The position numbers and the translations under genes were made by a program. From Streptomyces sp. NK15101 (lineage in GTDB: Bacteria > Actinomycetota > Actinomycetes > Streptomycetales > Streptomycetaceae): a stretch of 64,000 bases of DNA. Positions 26,927-34,745 of the stretch are shown piece by piece; the stretch's first letter is position 1; every line of letters begins with the position of its first letter. The notes under the pieces were generated by a model. The model searched no databases. It saw nothing but the letters and a program-made list of their open reading frames with translations, and was not told the DNA's origin. The stretch covers positions 124,001 to 188,000 of the forward strand of contig NZ_JAINVG010000004.1 in NCBI RefSeq assembly GCF_020400725.1, given 5' to 3'.

Positions 26927-27652
26927 TCAGTCCCGGCCGCGGGCGCGGCCCGCGGCCGTCTCCAGGTGGGAGGTGTACGCGGTGGAGAGCGACGAGACGA
27001 CGGCGACCGTGATCGCGAGCCCGGAGGCCCCGATCCCTCCGACGAGGAACGAGGTCAGCGCGCCGCCCACCAGGACGCACCACACCGCGAGCGCCGCCTT
27101 GCCCCGGCGGCTCAGGAACAGCCACTGGCGCGGGGCGGCCGGCGGCGCCTCCACGGCGCCCGCCGGCCCCGCCGTCGCCGCGCGCGGCCGCTTGAAGTAG
27201 CCGTACACCAGCCACTCGCCGCACAGCTCCCAGCCCTCCGGCGTGAGCTCGTCGAGGACACGGGCCCGCCTGCGGCCGGCGATCACCTCGCGGCGGTACT
27301 CCCAGGCGAGCGCGACCCCGGGCGCCCGGCGGCAGACGAAGCGGCCGATGCTGTCCAGACCCTCCACCTCCCAGCCCTGGGCGCCGTGGACGGCCAGCAT
27401 CCGGCGGTCGTTGAAGAGGTCGGCGGTCCACGTCCAGCGCTCCGCCGCCTCGTCCGGCTCCCCGGGGGTCGGGGCGAGCCCGCCCAGCCGGGCCGCGAAG
27501 CCCTCGGCAGGCCCGAACTCCTCCTCCGGCGCGGTCCCCGTCTCCGCGAGGTGGCCGCGCAGTTCGTCGGCCGTCCGCGCGATCTCCTCCTCGGGCACCC
27601 CCGCGGCGCGCAGCGCGTCGGTCAGCTCGGCGAAGTAGGCGTCGGTGGTCAT
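26927..27652 (-). CDS. PadR-linked membrane protein with HAAS-like N-terminal domain
   Basis: 241 aa. The N-terminal 60 residues (YFAELTDALRAAGVPEEEIA...) resemble the helical HAAS domain often paired with PadR regulators. A middle domain (about 72-155) has DLFNDRRMLAVHGAQGWEVEG, and two hydrophobic spans lie near the C-terminus (about 183-203 and 206-226). It overlaps the PadR gene by 4 bp (ATGA), so the pair is translationally coupled and probably forms a signalling unit. Function otherwise unknown. Confidence 0.8.
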   Translation of the reverse strand: MTTDAYFAELTDALRAAGVPEEEIARTADELRGHLAETGTAPEEEFGPAEGFAARLGGLAPTPGEPDEAAERWTWTADLFNDRRMLAVHGAQGWEVEGLDSIGRFVCRRAPGVALAWEYRREVIAGRRRARVLDELTPEGWELCGEWLVYGYFKRPRAATAGPAGAVEAPPAAPRQWLFLSRRGKAALAVWCVLVGGALTSFLVGGIGASGLAITVAVVSSLSTAYTSHLETAAGRARGRD

Positions 27653-27990
27653 GGTGCGGTTCCCCCTGCGTGCAGTTGCGTCCGTACGGCCCGGTGGAAC
27701 TCCGACCAGGCCTCGCTCTCGGCCGCGAGGTGCGCCCGGCCCGGCTCGGTGAGCCGGTAGTAGCGGCGCCCGGGCCCGCGCTCGGCGGCGCGGAACTCGG
27801 CCTCCACCAGGCCGGCCTGCTCCAGGCGGTTCAGTACGGGATAGAGCGTCCCGCCCTTGATCTCGCCCAGGCCCGCCCCGTCGAGCGCCTTCCCGATCTC
27901 GTACCCGTAACTCTCGCCGTCGGTCAGGCAGGAGAGGACGAGCAGGTCGAGGACTCCCTTGAGCCAGCTGGATCTGCGGTCTGCGGCCAT
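27649..27990 (-). CDS. PadR-family transcriptional regulator
   Basis: 113 aa winged-helix repressor: LLVLSCLTDGESYGYEIGKAL, GTLYPVLNRLEQAGLVEAE and RYYRLTEPGRAHLA are the standard PadR blocks. ATG 27990 is preferred; a GTG two codons upstream is possible. Its own promoter carries a perfect palindrome of the PadR type (28006-28017), which suggests autorepression together with the coupled membrane protein. Confidence 0.93.
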   Translation of the reverse strand: MAADRRSSWLKGVLDLLVLSCLTDGESYGYEIGKALDGAGLGEIKGGTLYPVLNRLEQAGLVEAEFRAAERGPGRRYYRLTEPGRAHLAAESEAWSEFHRAVRTQLHAGGTAP

Positions 27991-28005
27991 GTGCACATCA
28001 GATCA

Positions 28006-28017
28006 CTACCTAGGTAG
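28006..28017. promoter_or_regulatory. PadR-type operator palindrome
   Basis: CTACCTAGGTAG is a perfect 12-bp palindrome 16 bp upstream of the PadR start. On the minus strand it sits just downstream of a TTGCAT -35-like hexamer, so bound repressor would block the promoter. Confidence 0.7.
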
Positions 28018-28047
28018 GAATGCAATCTAGATACTGCGGCCTAACGG

Positions 28048-29124
28048 GTGACGAGCATCGAGTACGGGCAGCAGTCCGCGCAGCTCAAGGACATCCGAGC
28101 CTTCGACCCCGAGCGTCGGGGTCGCTGGTCGTTCAGCTCGCAGCAGGCCGTTTTGCGCCGCCTGGACAGGGCATTCGCAGCGTTCTTCCGGCGGGTCGGG
28201 GTCGGAGACGTGCCGGGTTGCCCGCGCTTCCGCGGGATCAGCTGGTTCGACACGGTCGACTTCCCCAAGGACGGCGACGGATGCCGCTGGGACTCCACGC
28301 CGCACCCCCCGTCACCCGCGTCCGCTTCCAGGCGTCGGGCACGTCAAGGTCGACCGGCACCGGCCCGTGGTCGGCACGGTCAAGACGGTCTCGGTGAAGC
28401 GCGAGGGCAAGCGCTGGTACGTGGTGCTGACCGCCGAGCAGGCCCAGCCGGAGCCGCTGCCCCGACCGGCTCCGTAGCCGGGATCGACATGGGTATAGCC
28501 AATTTCCTCGCCGACTCAAACGGTGGGTTCGTGCCCAACCCCCGCCACAGTCGCACGGCCGCTGCGAAACTCGAAGCCGCACAGCAGGCCCTCGCCCGGT
28601 TCCCGCGCGTTCGCCGGGACAAGCGGACCGCGAACCACCACCGGGCGGTCGAGAAGGTCGCCGAGCTGCACCGCAGGGTCCGCCGCCGGCGCCTGGACCA
28701 CGCACACAAGACTGCGCTGGATCTCGTGCGGGCATACGACGTGATTGCGCACGAGGACCTCAAGATCCGCAACATGGTCAGGGCTCCCGCGCCGAAGCCG
28801 GACCCCGACCAGCCAGGCGGCTTCCTGCCCAACGGGGCCGCCGCCAAGGCCGGGATGAACCGTTCGATCTCGGATGCCGGATGGGGGGTGTTCCTGGCGA
28901 TCCTCACCGCCAAGGCTGAAAGCGCCGGACGGGAAATGATCGCCGTGGACCCCCGCAATACTCCCCGGACCTGCCCCGAATGCGGGCATGTCTCGGCGGA
29001 GAACCGGCCCACACGGGAGAAGTTCCACTGCGTCTCGTGCGGCCACCGGGCGCACGCGGACACGGTGGGCGCCCTTAACGTCCTGCGGGCCGGGCTGGTC
29101 CGTCGCAACGCCCCACCGGCGTAG
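28048..29124 (+). pseudogene. tnpB: tnpB remnant, N-terminally truncated with three frame shifts
   Basis: TnpB is an RNA-guided nuclease of IS200/IS605 elements. The RuvC-type residues remain: Asp in GIDMGIANFL, Glu in IAHEDLKIRNM and Asp in HADTVGALNVL, with the zinc ribbon CPECGH...CVSCGH. A TAA at 28042 and the missing N-terminus show 5' truncation. Family-like sequence moves through all three frames: WDSTPH in one, VTRVRFQ in the next (from about 28311), GHVKVDRHRPVVGTVKT in the third (from about 28337), then back to the first at TGSVAGIDMG (about 28475). This fits three single-base losses, so the frame is open overall but the middle 55 residues are scrambled. Inactive. Confidence 0.85.
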
Positions 29125-29131
29125 CGAGAAG

Positions 29132-29151
29132 CCCCCTCGCTCATGAGGGGG
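29132..29151 (+). other. Right-end hairpin of the tnpB element
   Basis: CCCCCTC-GCTCAT-GAGGGGG starts 7 bp after the tnpB stop. In this family the right end is the transposase recognition site and, together with the 3' end of tnpB, usually encodes the guide RNA, so a relic guide RNA scaffold probably spans about 29000-29160 and would target DNA beyond 29160. Confidence 0.65.
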
Positions 29152-29160
29152 AGGAGTCAC

Positions 29161-29619
29161 GGGGGAGTTCAGGGTCCACAAGTCCTCGGCGAGCGGGCGA
29201 CCATCGTCCTCGGGGCCACCTCGCCGGCGCCGCCCGGACTCGTCAGGGGCGTGCTGCTCCAGGCGGGGTACGCGCTGGTCCGTCCGGCCGGGCATCCGGC
29301 GCCGCGCACGCTGCCGCTGGTCGACTGGGCGGAGAACTGCACCTCTTGCACCCGGGAGTGGTGGGCGGCCCAGGAGTGGCTGCCGGCGGCGACGGTGGAG
29401 GCCGAGGACGACGGAGCGGTGCTCTCGATGGTGAGCAGTGGTTTCGGAATGGCCGTGATGCCGGAACTGTCGCTGATCGGAGCGCCGCCCTCGGTGGAGA
29501 TCGCCGATCTCGGAGCGGCCCGTCCGACCCGGTCCGTGGGCTATGTCACCACCCCTGAGCTGGCGAGATCCCTCGCCGTTCGGTCGCTGATCCGCGAGCT
29601 GCGCGGCACGGAGGGTTGA
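29161..29619 (+). pseudogene. LysR-family regulator remnant (C-terminal effector domain only)
   Basis: About 152 residues matching the end of a LysR substrate-binding domain: GYALVRPAGHPAPRTLPLVDW, AATVEAEDDGAVLSMVSSGFGMAVMPEL and the C-terminal SVGYVTTPELARSLAVRSLIREL. The helix-turn-helix and the first half of the effector domain are missing, and no matching fragment lies on the left of the tnpB element. Loss probably came with insertion of the element plus a deletion. It has no start codon or ribosome-binding site of its own. Confidence 0.75.
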
Positions 29620-29790
29620 CCGCCGTCTCAGATAGTAGGAAGTCCGAGTAATTGTGGAGACAGATGAGGAGGCCTGCCCTAGCTTTGTAGAAGCCGAACG
29701 TCTCGCTTCATCAAGCGAATGGCGGTCGAGAGCGCGACGCCCTGCGCAGGCAACCCCTGCGGCGGCGCTCCCCGCCCCTTCCGGCGCCTT

Positions 29791-29833
29791 CGATCACCAC
29801 TGATCTCCGCACGTCCGGATCACCACTGATCTC
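29791..29833 (+). repeat. Two copies of a 16-bp direct repeat before a small gene
   Basis: GATCACCACTGATCTC occurs twice, about 27 bp apart, in the 230-bp region before the 43-aa gene. The same region also has TCGCTT/AAGCGA (29703-29718), a 6-bp stem with 4-nt loop. These may be regulator sites for the small gene; spacing and function are unproven. Confidence 0.6.
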
Positions 29834-29849
29834 AAGGAGTCGATCCCTC

Positions 29850-29981
29850 ATGGCCGCTCAGACCGCCCGCCGCGTCCGCCACTCCGTCAACCGTCCCAGC
29901 GACGAGGCCCGCCAGAACGCCGCCGCCGCCCTCCAGCGCGCCCTCGACCGCCGTGACAACGGCGGCTCCACCGGTCACTGA
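29850..29981 (+). CDS. Small basic protein (43 aa)
   Basis: MAAQTARRVRHSVNRPSDEA followed by an Ala/Arg-rich helix, with AAGGAG 10 nt upstream. The third codon positions are almost all G or C, and the start is AT-distinct from its leader, both expected for a real gene. It is too short for family assignment; I believe similar small proteins precede leuB in other Streptomyces, but this is from memory. It ends 90 bp before leuB. Confidence 0.65.
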   Translation: MAAQTARRVRHSVNRPSDEARQNAAAALQRALDRRDNGGSTGH

Positions 29982-30059
29982 CGCGCTCCGGCGCACCCCC
30001 GTCCGACTGTCCGTTCGTCCACATGGCGGACGGAACGTGTCAGACGATGGGACGAAGAG

Positions 30060-30065
30060 TAGGGT
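30060..30065 (+). promoter_or_regulatory. -10 element TAGGGT for leaderless leuB
   Basis: TAGGGT begins 12 nt before the leuB ATG, and TGTCAG lies 17 bp upstream as a -35-like element. Between the small gene and this promoter is an imperfect inverted repeat, GTTCGTCC/GGACGGAAC (about 30013-30036). Confidence 0.5.
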
Positions 30066-30071
30066 GCCGAC

Positions 30072-31112
30072 ATGTCTCACAGCATCAATCTCGCAGTCAT
30101 CCCCGGCGACGGCATCGGCCAGGAGGTCGTGGCCCAGGGCCTCAAGATCCTCGCGGCCGTCCTTCCCCAGGACGTGAAGCTGGAGACCGAGGAGTACGAC
30201 TTCGGCGCCAAGCGCTACCACGCCACCGGTGAGACCCTCACCGACGCCGATCTCGCCTCCCTGAAGAAGCACGACGCCATCCTGCTCGGCGCCATCGGCG
30301 ACCCGTCGGTGCCGTCCGGCGTCCTGGAGCGCGGCTTCCTGCTGAAGCTCCGCTTCGCCTTCGACCACCACGTGAACCTGCGTCCCTCGAAGCTGCTCCC
30401 CGGCGTGGCCACCCCGCTCGCCGGGCAGCCCGCGATCGACTTCGTCGTGGTCCGCGAGGGCACCGAGGGTCCGTACACGGGCAACGGCGGCACCATCCGC
30501 AAGGGCACCCCGCACGAGGTCGCCACCGAGGTCTCGGTCAACACCGCCTTCGGCGTCGAGCGCGTGGTCCGGGACGCCTTCGCCCGCGCCCAGGCCCGCC
30601 CGCGCAAGAAGCTGACGCTGGTCCACAAGAACAACGTGCTGACCTTCGCCGGCCACCTGTGGACGGACATCTTCAACAAGGTCGCGGCCGAGTTCCCCGA
30701 GGTCACCACGGACTACCTGCACGTCGACGCGGCGACGATCTTCCTCGTCACCGACCCGGCCCGCTTCGACGTGATCGTCACCGACAACCTCTTCGGCGAC
30801 ATCATCACCGACCTCGCCGCGGCCGTCTCCGGCGGCATCGGCGTCGCCGCCTCGGGCAACATCAACCCGAGCGGCGAGTTCCCGTCCATGTTCGAGCCGG
30901 TCCACGGCTCCGCGCCGGACATCGCGGGCCAGGGCAAGGCCGACCCCACGGCCACCGTCCTCTCCGTCGCCCTCCTGCTCCGCCACCTCGGCTACGAGGC
31001 CGAGGCCGCCCGGGTCGAGGAGGCCGTCGCGGCCGACCTCACCGAGCGCGGAGACTCCGTCCGCACGACGGACGAGATCGGCGACGCGCTCGCCGCGCGA
31101 GTAGCGAGCTGA
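30072..31112 (+). CDS. leuB: 3-isopropylmalate dehydrogenase
   Basis: 346 aa. It oxidises and decarboxylates 3-isopropylmalate to 2-oxoisocaproate in leucine synthesis, using NAD and a divalent metal. Family blocks include [43 protein letters not shown], the metal-binding [16 protein letters not shown] and [17 protein letters not shown]. There is no ribosome-binding site before the ATG; it appears leaderless. It is followed by a strong hairpin and then ilvE. Confidence 0.96.
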   Translation: MSHSINLAVIPGDGIGQEVVAQGLKILAAVLPQDVKLETEEYDFGAKRYHATGETLTDADLASLKKHDAILLGAIGDPSVPSGVLERGFLLKLRFAFDHHVNLRPSKLLPGVATPLAGQPAIDFVVVREGTEGPYTGNGGTIRKGTPHEVATEVSVNTAFGVERVVRDAFARAQARPRKKLTLVHKNNVLTFAGHLWTDIFNKVAAEFPEVTTDYLHVDAATIFLVTDPARFDVIVTDNLFGDIITDLAAAVSGGIGVAASGNINPSGEFPSMFEPVHGSAPDIAGQGKADPTATVLSVALLLRHLGYEAEAARVEEAVAADLTERGDSVRTTDEIGDALAARVAS

Positions 31113-31133
31113 CCCGCGCCGACTGACATCGCA

Positions 31134-31168
31134 GCAGCCGCCGGGTCGCACCAGCGCCCGGCGGCTGC
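31134..31168 (+). terminator. Terminator hairpin after leuB
   Basis: GCAGCCGCCGGG and CCCGGCGGCTGC form a perfect 12-bp stem with an 11-nt loop, 21 bp after the leuB stop. It has no T-run. ilvE therefore probably has its own promoter, with a GATAAT hexamer near 31233. Confidence 0.8.
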
Positions 31169-31361
31169 GGCATGCGCGGCCACCGGGCGTCCCAGAACCC
31201 CGGACCGCGCCACCCCGTTTCCCGCACAGGTCCCCACGAGCGATAATCGAACGTGGGGCCGCGGCATACGGCGCGCCCGTACGCCCGCTCGTCAGGGACG
31301 ACTGTCCCCGCCGACGGCGTGCGCGCGGTCCTCCCCATCACAACCGGTGAAGGACACGCAC

Positions 31362-32471
31362 ATGACGACGCCCACCATCGAGCTCAAGCCCTCCTCCAGC
31401 CCGCTGTCCGCCGCGGAGCGCGAGGCGATCCTGGCCAAGCCGGGATTCGGCCGCCACTTCACCGACCACATGGTCACCATCCGGTGGACCGAGGGCCGCG
31501 GCTGGCACGACGCCCAGCTGGTGCCGTACGGTCCGCTCTCCCTGGACCCGGCCACGAACGTCCTGCACTACGCGCAGGAGATCTTCGAGGGCCTGAAGGC
31601 CTACCGCCGCCCCGATGGTTCCGTCGCCACCTTCCGTCCCGACGCCAACGCCCGCCGCTTCCAGGCCTCCGCCCGCCGGCTCGGCATGCCCGAGCTGCCG
31701 ATCGAGACCTTCGTCGAGGCGTGCGACGTCCTCGTCCGGCAGGACGAGGCCTGGGTTCCGGCGCACGGCGGGGAGGACTCGCTCTACCTGCGTCCGTTCA
31801 TGATCGCCACCGAGGTCGGCCTCGGCGTCCGCCCGGCCAACGAGTACCTCTTCGTCGTCATCGCCTCGCCGGCCGGCCCGTACTTCCCGGGCGGCGTGAA
31901 GCCCGTCTCCATCTGGGCCTCGGAGGACCGCGTCCGCGCCGTCCCCGGCGGCGTCGGCGACGCCAAGACCGGCGGCAACTACGCGGCCTCCCTGCTCGCG
32001 CAGGCCGAGGCGGCGGCCAAGGGCTGCGACCAGGTCTGCTACCTCGACGCGGTCGAGCACAAGTGGGTCGAGGAACTCGGCGGCATGAACCTGTACTTCG
32101 TGTACGGCGGTGCGTCCGGTGAGAAGCCGAAGATCGTCACGCCGACCCTCACCGGTTCGCTGCTCGCGGGCATCACCCGCGACTCGCTGCTCCAGGTCGC
32201 CCGCGACCTCGGCTACGAGTCCGAGGAGGCCCGCGTCTCCATCGACCAGTGGCAGGCCGACACCGAGAACGGCACCCTCACCGAGGTCTTCGCCTGCGGC
32301 ACCGCCGCCGTCATCACCCCGGTCGGCCTGGTCAAGTCCGCCCGGGGCGAGTGGCAGCAGTCGGGTGGCGAGCCCGGCGAGGTCACGATGAAGCTGCGCG
32401 AGGCGCTGCTCGCCATCCAGACCGGCAAGGCCGAGGACACGCACGGCTGGATGCACGAGCTCGGCAAGTAA
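31362..32471 (+). CDS. ilvE: Branched-chain amino acid aminotransferase
   Basis: 369 aa PLP enzyme, fold type IV, that transfers the amino group from glutamate to the three branched-chain 2-oxoacids. Core blocks include [39 protein letters not shown] with the PLP lysine, [12 protein letters not shown] and [18 protein letters not shown] 31362 has AAGGA 8 nt upstream; an in-frame GTG at 31347 overlaps that site and is less likely. It is convergent with the NCS1 permease, with a 16-bp gap. Confidence 0.96.
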   Translation: MTTPTIELKPSSSPLSAAEREAILAKPGFGRHFTDHMVTIRWTEGRGWHDAQLVPYGPLSLDPATNVLHYAQEIFEGLKAYRRPDGSVATFRPDANARRFQASARRLGMPELPIETFVEACDVLVRQDEAWVPAHGGEDSLYLRPFMIATEVGLGVRPANEYLFVVIASPAGPYFPGGVKPVSIWASEDRVRAVPGGVGDAKTGGNYAASLLAQAEAAAKGCDQVCYLDAVEHKWVEELGGMNLYFVYGGASGEKPKIVTPTLTGSLLAGITRDSLLQVARDLGYESEEARVSIDQWQADTENGTLTEVFACGTAAVITPVGLVKSARGEWQQSGGEPGEVTMKLREALLAIQTGKAEDTHGWMHELGK

Positions 32472-32487
32472 GCCGGTGGGGTAGGCG

Positions 32488-33912
32488 CTACTCCGTCGCC
32501 GCCAGGGCTTCCGGGGCCGTCGTCACGGTCCCGGAAGCCCTGTTCGGCGTCAGGACGGCGTACAGCGCGCCGCCCACGATCCCCGAGAAGACGAAGCTGC
32601 AGTCGATCCCGCCCGTGAGGGCGAGCAGCGGCCCCTCGTAGAGCGGCGTCGACACCGCGGCCAGGCCGACCGCCGCGCCGACCGCCCAGGAGACGGTGGC
32701 GCGCGGGTGCCAGCCCGCCGAGAACCAGTAGATCCCGCCGCGCGAGCGCTGGTTGAAGACCTGGAGCGCCTCCGGGTCGTACGTCCCGCCGCAGCGCGCG
32801 TGCCCGATCAGGGTGATGACCGCCCAGGGGGTCCCGATCGCGGTGAGCAGCAGCACGAACGAGGTCATCGCCGTCTGGGCGTCCGAGGCGAAGTGGCCGA
32901 GGAAGACGAAGGCCGTCGCCACCGCCGCGACGACGAGGGTGGCACGCGCGCGGGTGGCCTTCGGCAGGATCGCGTCGAGGTCGAGGCCCATCGAGTACAG
33001 CATCAGTCCGGCGTTGCCGACGGAGCCGGCGGTGGCGGCGATCAGCAGCGGTACGAGGTACCAGACGGGCGACGCCTCGACGAGCGGTCCCGCGTAGTCC
33101 AGGCCGCCGCGCGCCGCCAGGGCGGTGAAGGTGCCGAAGAGCTGGGGGACGAGCAGGCCGACGGTCAGGCCCAGGCAGGTGGCCCGGAACACGGTCTTCG
33201 AGCTGTACCGCTCGGGGGAGACGTACCGGGTGTAGTCGCCGAGCAGGGTGATGAAGGCCACCGGGCCGCTGAGGCCGGCCGCGACGGCCGAGAGCAGCCA
33301 GGTCGGCCAGAAGGAGCCGAGCAGGTACGGGGTGTCCGGGACCGCGGCCGTGGTGAAGTCGCCGGCGTAGGCGGCCAGGCCGACGGCGAGGAGCACCGTC
33401 ATGCCGATCGCGAGCGCCTTGCTCAGCCGGAGCAGCAGCCGGTAGCCGTAGACCGCCCCGACCACCGTGCAGGCGGCGAGGAGCGCGTAGACGACGGCGT
33501 GGACGGCGCCGCCGGTCGGCAGGCCGACGAGGCGGGCGAGCGTGCCCACCATCACGTCGCCGCCGATCCAGAGGGTCAGCGCGGTGTAGCCCAGTGAGAG
33601 CAGCAGCCCGACCACGGAGCCGACGAGCCGGCCGCGGACGCCGAAGAAGGCGCCGGAGGAGGTGGAGAGGTTGGTCGCGGTGCGGAGGGACACGAGCGCG
33701 AGCGGGGCGGTGACCGCGACGCCGACGAGCGTGCCGGTGACGACGGAGGTCACCGAGGCCCAGAAGCCGAGCCCGAAGGAGACCGGCAGCCAGCCGAAGA
33801 CGATCACCCCCAGACAGAGGTTGGACCCGAGCAGGATCGAGACGAGGTCACGGGGGCCGCTGGTGCGTTCGGCCTCGGGGATGGTGTCGACTCCGCGCTG
33901 TTCTATCGGCAT
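32488..33912 (-). CDS. NCS1-family nucleobase/cytosine-type permease
   Basis: 474 aa, 12 membrane spans, of the nucleobase:cation symporter-1 family, which imports purines, pyrimidines, allantoin, hydantoins or related ureido compounds. Typical features are LVSILLGSNLCLGVIVFGWLP near the N-terminus, SSGAFFGVRGRLVG and GDYTRYVSPE in the central loop. It is divergent from ureAB and shares its operator region. The neighbours point to a nitrogen-rich ureido or guanidino substrate, but that is inference. Confidence 0.88.
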   Translation of the reverse strand: MPIEQRGVDTIPEAERTSGPRDLVSILLGSNLCLGVIVFGWLPVSFGLGFWASVTSVVTGTLVGVAVTAPLALVSLRTATNLSTSSGAFFGVRGRLVGSVVGLLLSLGYTALTLWIGGDVMVGTLARLVGLPTGGAVHAVVYALLAACTVVGAVYGYRLLLRLSKALAIGMTVLLAVGLAAYAGDFTTAAVPDTPYLLGSFWPTWLLSAVAAGLSGPVAFITLLGDYTRYVSPERYSSKTVFRATCLGLTVGLLVPQLFGTFTALAARGGLDYAGPLVEASPVWYLVPLLIAATAGSVGNAGLMLYSMGLDLDAILPKATRARATLVVAAVATAFVFLGHFASDAQTAMTSFVLLLTAIGTPWAVITLIGHARCGGTYDPEALQVFNQRSRGGIYWFSAGWHPRATVSWAVGAAVGLAAVSTPLYEGPLLALTGGIDCSFVFSGIVGGALYAVLTPNRASGTVTTAPEALAATE

Positions 33913-33941
33913 GGGGACTCCCTGCGGGGGACGGGGACGTT

Positions 33942-34027
33942 TTTAGAGCGGCGCTCAATGTGACCTACGCCTGTCGGCGACGTCAATGCTTGGAAGCTCG
34001 CTTCTCAACATTTAGAGTGTCGCTCAA
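33942..34027. promoter_or_regulatory. Paired operators in the permease - ureAB divergent promoter
   Basis: TTTAGAGCGGCGCTCAA (33942-33958) and TTTAGAGTGTCGCTCAA (34011-34027) are the same 17-bp site, 15 of 17 identical, in direct orientation 69 bp apart; the core GAGCG-n-CGCTC is palindromic. For ureAB, TTGGAA (33990-33995), a 17-bp spacer and TAGAGT (34013-34018) make a good promoter whose -10 lies inside the second site. On the minus strand TTGACG (complement of 33981-33986) and an ATGTGA-type -10 near 33960 put the permease start at the first site. A repressor would shut both genes; the TetR at 37949 is the obvious candidate. Confidence 0.75.
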
Positions 34028-34058
34028 ACGTGTCGCAATTGCAGGAGGTGTTTGGGGC

Positions 34059-34745
34059 GTGAGACTGACCCCCACGGAACGCGACCGGCTGCTTCTCTTC
34101 GGTGCCGCCGAACTCGCCCGGGCCCGCCGGGCCCGGGGCCTGCGGCTCAACGTGCCCGAGGCGACCGCCCTCATCGCGGACACCGTCTGCGAGGCGGCCC
34201 GCGACGGCAAGCGACTCGCCGAGGCGATCGAGGCGGCCCGCTCCGTCCTCGGCCCCGACGACGTCCTGCCCGGCGTCGCCGACGTGGTCACGGAGGTCCA
34301 CGTCGAGGCCGTCTTCGACGACGGCTCACGGCTCGCGGTCGTCTCCGACCCGATCGGAGGGGGAGCCCTGGGCGCCGAGGCGCCGGGCGCGCTGCTGCCC
34401 GGTCCCGGGTACGAGGAGGCAGAACCGGCGCTCACCCTCCTCGTGCGGAACACGGCGACGGTCCCCGTGAGCGTCACCTCCCACTTCCACTTCTTCGAGG
34501 TCAACCCGCGCCTCGACTTCGACCGGGCCGCCGCCTACGGCATGCGCCTCGCCATCCCGGCCGGAGCCTCCTTCCGCTTCGACCCGGGCGGCGAGGCCGA
34601 GGTCGGGCTCGTGCCGATCGGCGGCGCCCGCGTCGCCATCGGCTTCGCGGGCCTGGTCGACGGCCCGCTCGACGCGCCCGGCGCGCGCGAAGAGGCCCTG
34701 CGCCGGGCGCGGGCCTGCGGCTACCTGGGAATCGAGGACGACTGA
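34059..34745 (+). CDS. ureAB: Fused urease gamma-beta subunit
   Basis: 228 aa with the urease gamma domain (about 1-95, MRLTPTERDRLLLFGAAELA, LNVPEATALIAD) joined directly to the beta domain (about 105-225, with SHFHFFEVNPRLDFDRAAAYGMRLAIPAG). Fusions of this kind occur in some bacteria such as Helicobacter. GTG 34059 has AGGAGG about 10 nt upstream. Its TGA overlaps the ureC ATG (TGATG), so the subunits are coupled. No urease accessory gene (ureD, E, F or G) is in the window. Confidence 0.92.
   Translation: MRLTPTERDRLLLFGAAELARARRARGLRLNVPEATALIADTVCEAARDGKRLAEAIEAARSVLGPDDVLPGVADVVTEVHVEAVFDDGSRLAVVSDPIGGGALGAEAPGALLPGPGYEEAEPALTLLVRNTATVPVSVTSHFHFFEVNPRLDFDRAAAYGMRLAIPAGASFRFDPGGEAEVGLVPIGGARVAIGFAGLVDGPLDAPGAREEALRRARACGYLGIEDD

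Larger units (their letters stand above)
28021..29160 (+). mobile_element. Decayed IS1341-type (IS200/IS605 group) tnpB element
   Basis: A tnpB-only element lacking tnpA. The left end is gone: the transposon homology starts abruptly at about 28048 without the usual first 60-80 residues, right behind the PadR operator. The right end is preserved as a hairpin ending in GGAGGAGTCAC, a typical right end for Streptomyces members. It is bordered by a LysR gene stump on the right, so insertion and deletion have rearranged this point. Confidence 0.75.
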
